Positions 6,734 to 8,142 of a stretch of 8,142 nucleotides of DNA are shown here, one piece after another. The stretch comes from Saprospiraceae bacterium UBA7687 (GTDB lineage Bacteria > Bacteroidota > Bacteroidia > Chitinophagales > Saprospiraceae), in assembly GCA_002482845.1 (NCBI GenBank), contig DLGT01000141.1, forward strand, positions 1 through 8,142, in the 5' to 3' direction. A program made the position numbers and the translations under genes. The notes beneath the pieces are model-generated. The model was not told where the DNA came from, searched no databases, and saw nothing but the letters and a program-made list of their open reading frames with translations. Within the stretch, counting starts at the first letter, position 1; the number at the start of each line of letters is the position of its first letter.

Positions 6734-7486
6734 TTAGAAATTAAGAATGCGGTTTAGGTGAAACTTGAATTTGTAAAAAGCAGGATGCTCTGGATAAACT
6801 GCGTGAAACAGAGTTATTGATTCTATGTTTTCAATGTCTTTATTTTCGTTTGGACCAATCAGCATGTATTTATCTTTTGGTAACACACTTAGCTCACCTG
6901 TTACAAGATGAGGTGTTAATGCGATAGCCAATGCCCCTTGTTCATCATGATGTGTTTGCTCGGAGAAAGGAATATTTTCATTCCACCAAGTAAACTCTCT
7001 TTCTAAATCAGTTGATATGTCGCAACCTTCTTTTTGAATAAACAACCCTGCATTTACAAAAGGGGTTTCGCCTGTTGCTTTTTTCTTCATTGCTCCATGT
7101 TGCCAAGGTTGTCCGAAAAATTCATCCATGATTGCATACTTGATTTTGGGTTCAGCAATTAAGTTTTCAATTTCAGAAGGATACTTGAGCAGAAACACAT
7201 CTGAATCAATGTAAATTTCTGTTTGATTAATGTCTAACCTGACTCTTGGACACCATTTTTTCCATGTGGCTTTTGATTCAATATTGTAGATGCTTTTGAT
7301 ACTCTGATTGAAGTCAATAATGCTTGCCAAATCTCCAATAATTCTATCAATCAGATTTTTATCATCAGTGCAAACAACATAGTCATGCTCATTTCCAAAA
7401 TGATGCTTGAAAGTCAAAATGCTATACTTTAGTAATTCTGCATTTTGCTTTTTATGTGTTCCCCAAATTGACCACCTAAATATCAT
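6734..7486 (-). CDS. GT8-like GT-A glycosyltransferase
   Basis: This is a predicted metal-dependent retaining-type glycosyltransferase of 250 residues. From Met at 7486 it shows a Rossmann-like start (MIFRWSIWGTH), DYVVCTDD (35-42), the metal-binding TEIYIDSDVFLL with D94-S-D96, FVNAGLF (143-149), DEQGALAIAL (181-190) and a late histidine in LFHAVYP (H228). A DxD, an N-A-G loop, a D-x-Q motif and a C-terminal His are the layout of GT8 and relatives; I am less sure of the exact CAZy family. The frame stays open to ATG 7585, but that start would overlap the upstream gene by 83 nt and the extra 33 residues show no domain. ATG 7484-7486, 16 nt after the upstream stop, is therefore preferred. The next gene starts 7 nt after its TAA. 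Confidence 0.82.
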   Translation of the reverse strand: MIFRWSIWGTHKKQNAELLKYSILTFKHHFGNEHDYVVCTDDKNLIDRIIGDLASIIDFNQSIKSIYNIESKATWKKWCPRVRLDINQTEIYIDSDVFLLKYPSEIENLIAEPKIKYAIMDEFFGQPWQHGAMKKKATGETPFVNAGLFIQKEGCDISTDLEREFTWWNENIPFSEQTHHDEQGALAIALTPHLVTGELSVLPKDKYMLIGPNENKDIENIESITLFHAVYPEHPAFYKFKFHLNRILNF

Positions 7487-7502
7487 TTTGAATATTGTGT
7501 TT

Positions 7503-8142
7503 TTAGCTCTGAATATTATTAGCAATAAATTCTTCAAATATTTTCGGAAAATTAAATTCTTCAATAGTTTCTCTGTTTCTATCAATCATCTTTTTTCTCT
7601 CTTGATTTTCCATAGTAGCAGCTTCAATTATTTTTTCTGCAAAGAGTTTTGTGTTCCTTGGGTCAGCATGAATGGCTTCCTTCACATGAAATGCGTCAAC
7701 AGCACCGTCAACATCGCTTATTACCGTAACATAGTTCATGTTATCGGAAAAGAGTTTTGCTTCAATTGAAGTATGAGGAAACGGGTCCATCAAAGATGGA
7801 ACACAAACTACTTCAGTATTTGTGTTTCGTAATACTGTTTTCCAAATATCAGGATTGAAGTCATCAATAATTTTTGTTCGTGGAAGATTATTGAGAATGG
7901 TTTTTACTTCAAGAAAGTAATCACTTTCTCCTGAATTATTTGGCATTTGTAAAATCAAATTGTGTTCAGGTAGTTTGTCATAACATCTTGCCCAAGCATT
8001 TGCCAGTTCCTTAAACCCTTTTGCGATGGAACACCTTCCCCAAGCAAAAATTATTTTTTCTCCAGCTTTAATATCAATCCCGAAATTCAGAAGGTCTTGA
8101 TTAGAAAATTTTCTGTCAAGAAAATTTTTGTATTTCTCAAAA
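7503..8142 (-). CDS. GT4-type glycosyltransferase (group 1), 5' partial
   Basis: Reading the frame back to the window edge gives 212 residues without a stop, so the gene continues beyond 8142. The start-like TTG at 7956-7958 is internal, because homologous sequence continues upstream of it. The visible part is the C-terminal GT-B domain: a strand and loop with IIFAWGRCSIAKGFKELANAW, comparable to the G-R-x-x-x-x-K-G donor-site loop of GT4, then LILQMPNN. Further on are VVCVPSLMDPFPHTSIEAKL, the E-x7-E-type donor motif with D in the first acidic position and E in the second, and VISDVDGAVDAF with ADPRNTKLFAEKIIEA. The N-terminal acceptor domain is outside. It is the first visible gene of the operon; the next ATG lies 16 nt after its TAA. 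Donor and acceptor are unknown. Confidence 0.88.
   Translation of the reverse strand, partial: FEKYKNFLDRKFSNQDLLNFGIDIKAGEKIIFAWGRCSIAKGFKELANAWARCYDKLPEHNLILQMPNNSGESDYFLEVKTILNNLPRTKIIDDFNPDIWKTVLRNTNTEVVCVPSLMDPFPHTSIEAKLFSDNMNYVTVISDVDGAVDAFHVKEAIHADPRNTKLFAEKIIEAATMENQERKKMIDRNRETIEEFNFPKIFEEFIANNIQS

Noticed and set aside
7407..7769. Plus-strand frame of 120 codons opposite the GT8-like/GT4 junction
   Set aside because: It is antisense to two well-supported genes. The Phe/Ile/Asn-rich translation is what the complement of AT-rich coding sequence gives.
7503..7958. Complete 151-residue protein starting at TTG 7958
   Set aside because: The frame is open to the window edge, and the upstream codons encode the GT4 donor-site loop, so this is the 3' part of a longer gene.
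1..8142. CRISPR array, tRNA or rRNA, toxin-antitoxin or phage-defence genes
   Set aside because: No regularly spaced repeats, tRNA cloverleaf, rRNA-like stretch or defence domain was recognised on either strand.

Overview
The window looks like an accessory region of a Bacteroidota genome, probably a Flavobacteriia, Cytophagia or Chitinophagia relative. This rests on four observations: AT-rich coding sequence, translation starts without Shine-Dalgarno motifs, a DUF4254 protein (a family I know mainly from this phylum), and a tightly packed cluster of surface-glycan genes. The lineage is inferred from these gene types; no taxonomic marker gene is present.

Positions 1 to about 1839 (+ strand) hold a group II intron cut off at its 5' end by the window edge. 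It has about 400 nt of structural RNA (domains I-III), a 463-codon reverse transcriptase/maturase without an endonuclease domain, then domain V and domain VI with a bulged branch-point A at 1830. The maturase reading frame runs right through domain V. Its catalytic-triad position reads CGC, as in group IIC introns. Positions 1840-2096 are non-coding and contain poly-A tracts and a 22-bp imperfect inverted repeat (2008-2029 / 2055-2076) that probably ends transcription.

Positions 2097-8142 (- strand, read right to left) form one compact operon: a GT4-type glycosyltransferase (5' end outside the window), a GT8-like GT-A glycosyltransferase, a NodU/CmcH-type carbamoyltransferase, a GT2-like glycosyltransferase, a GT9 heptosyltransferase-family protein, a short polysaccharide pyruvyl transferase-family protein and a DUF4254 protein. 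Gaps are 16, 7, 5 and 1 nt, followed by a 4-nt overlap (ATGA) and a 1-nt overlap (TAATG). The genes are therefore almost certainly co-transcribed and partly translationally coupled.

Together the genes suggest assembly and decoration of a cell-surface glycan (O-antigen, capsule or glycoprotein glycan). Four glycosyltransferases would add sugars, and carbamoyl and perhaps ketal-pyruvyl groups would be added as tailoring. No flippase, polymerase, ligase or nucleotide-sugar synthesis gene is in view, so the export route and sugar identities cannot be read here. I see no clearly new defence or mobile system. The points most worth a second look are the DUF4254 coupling, the compact pyruvyl transferase and the maturase/domain V overlap.
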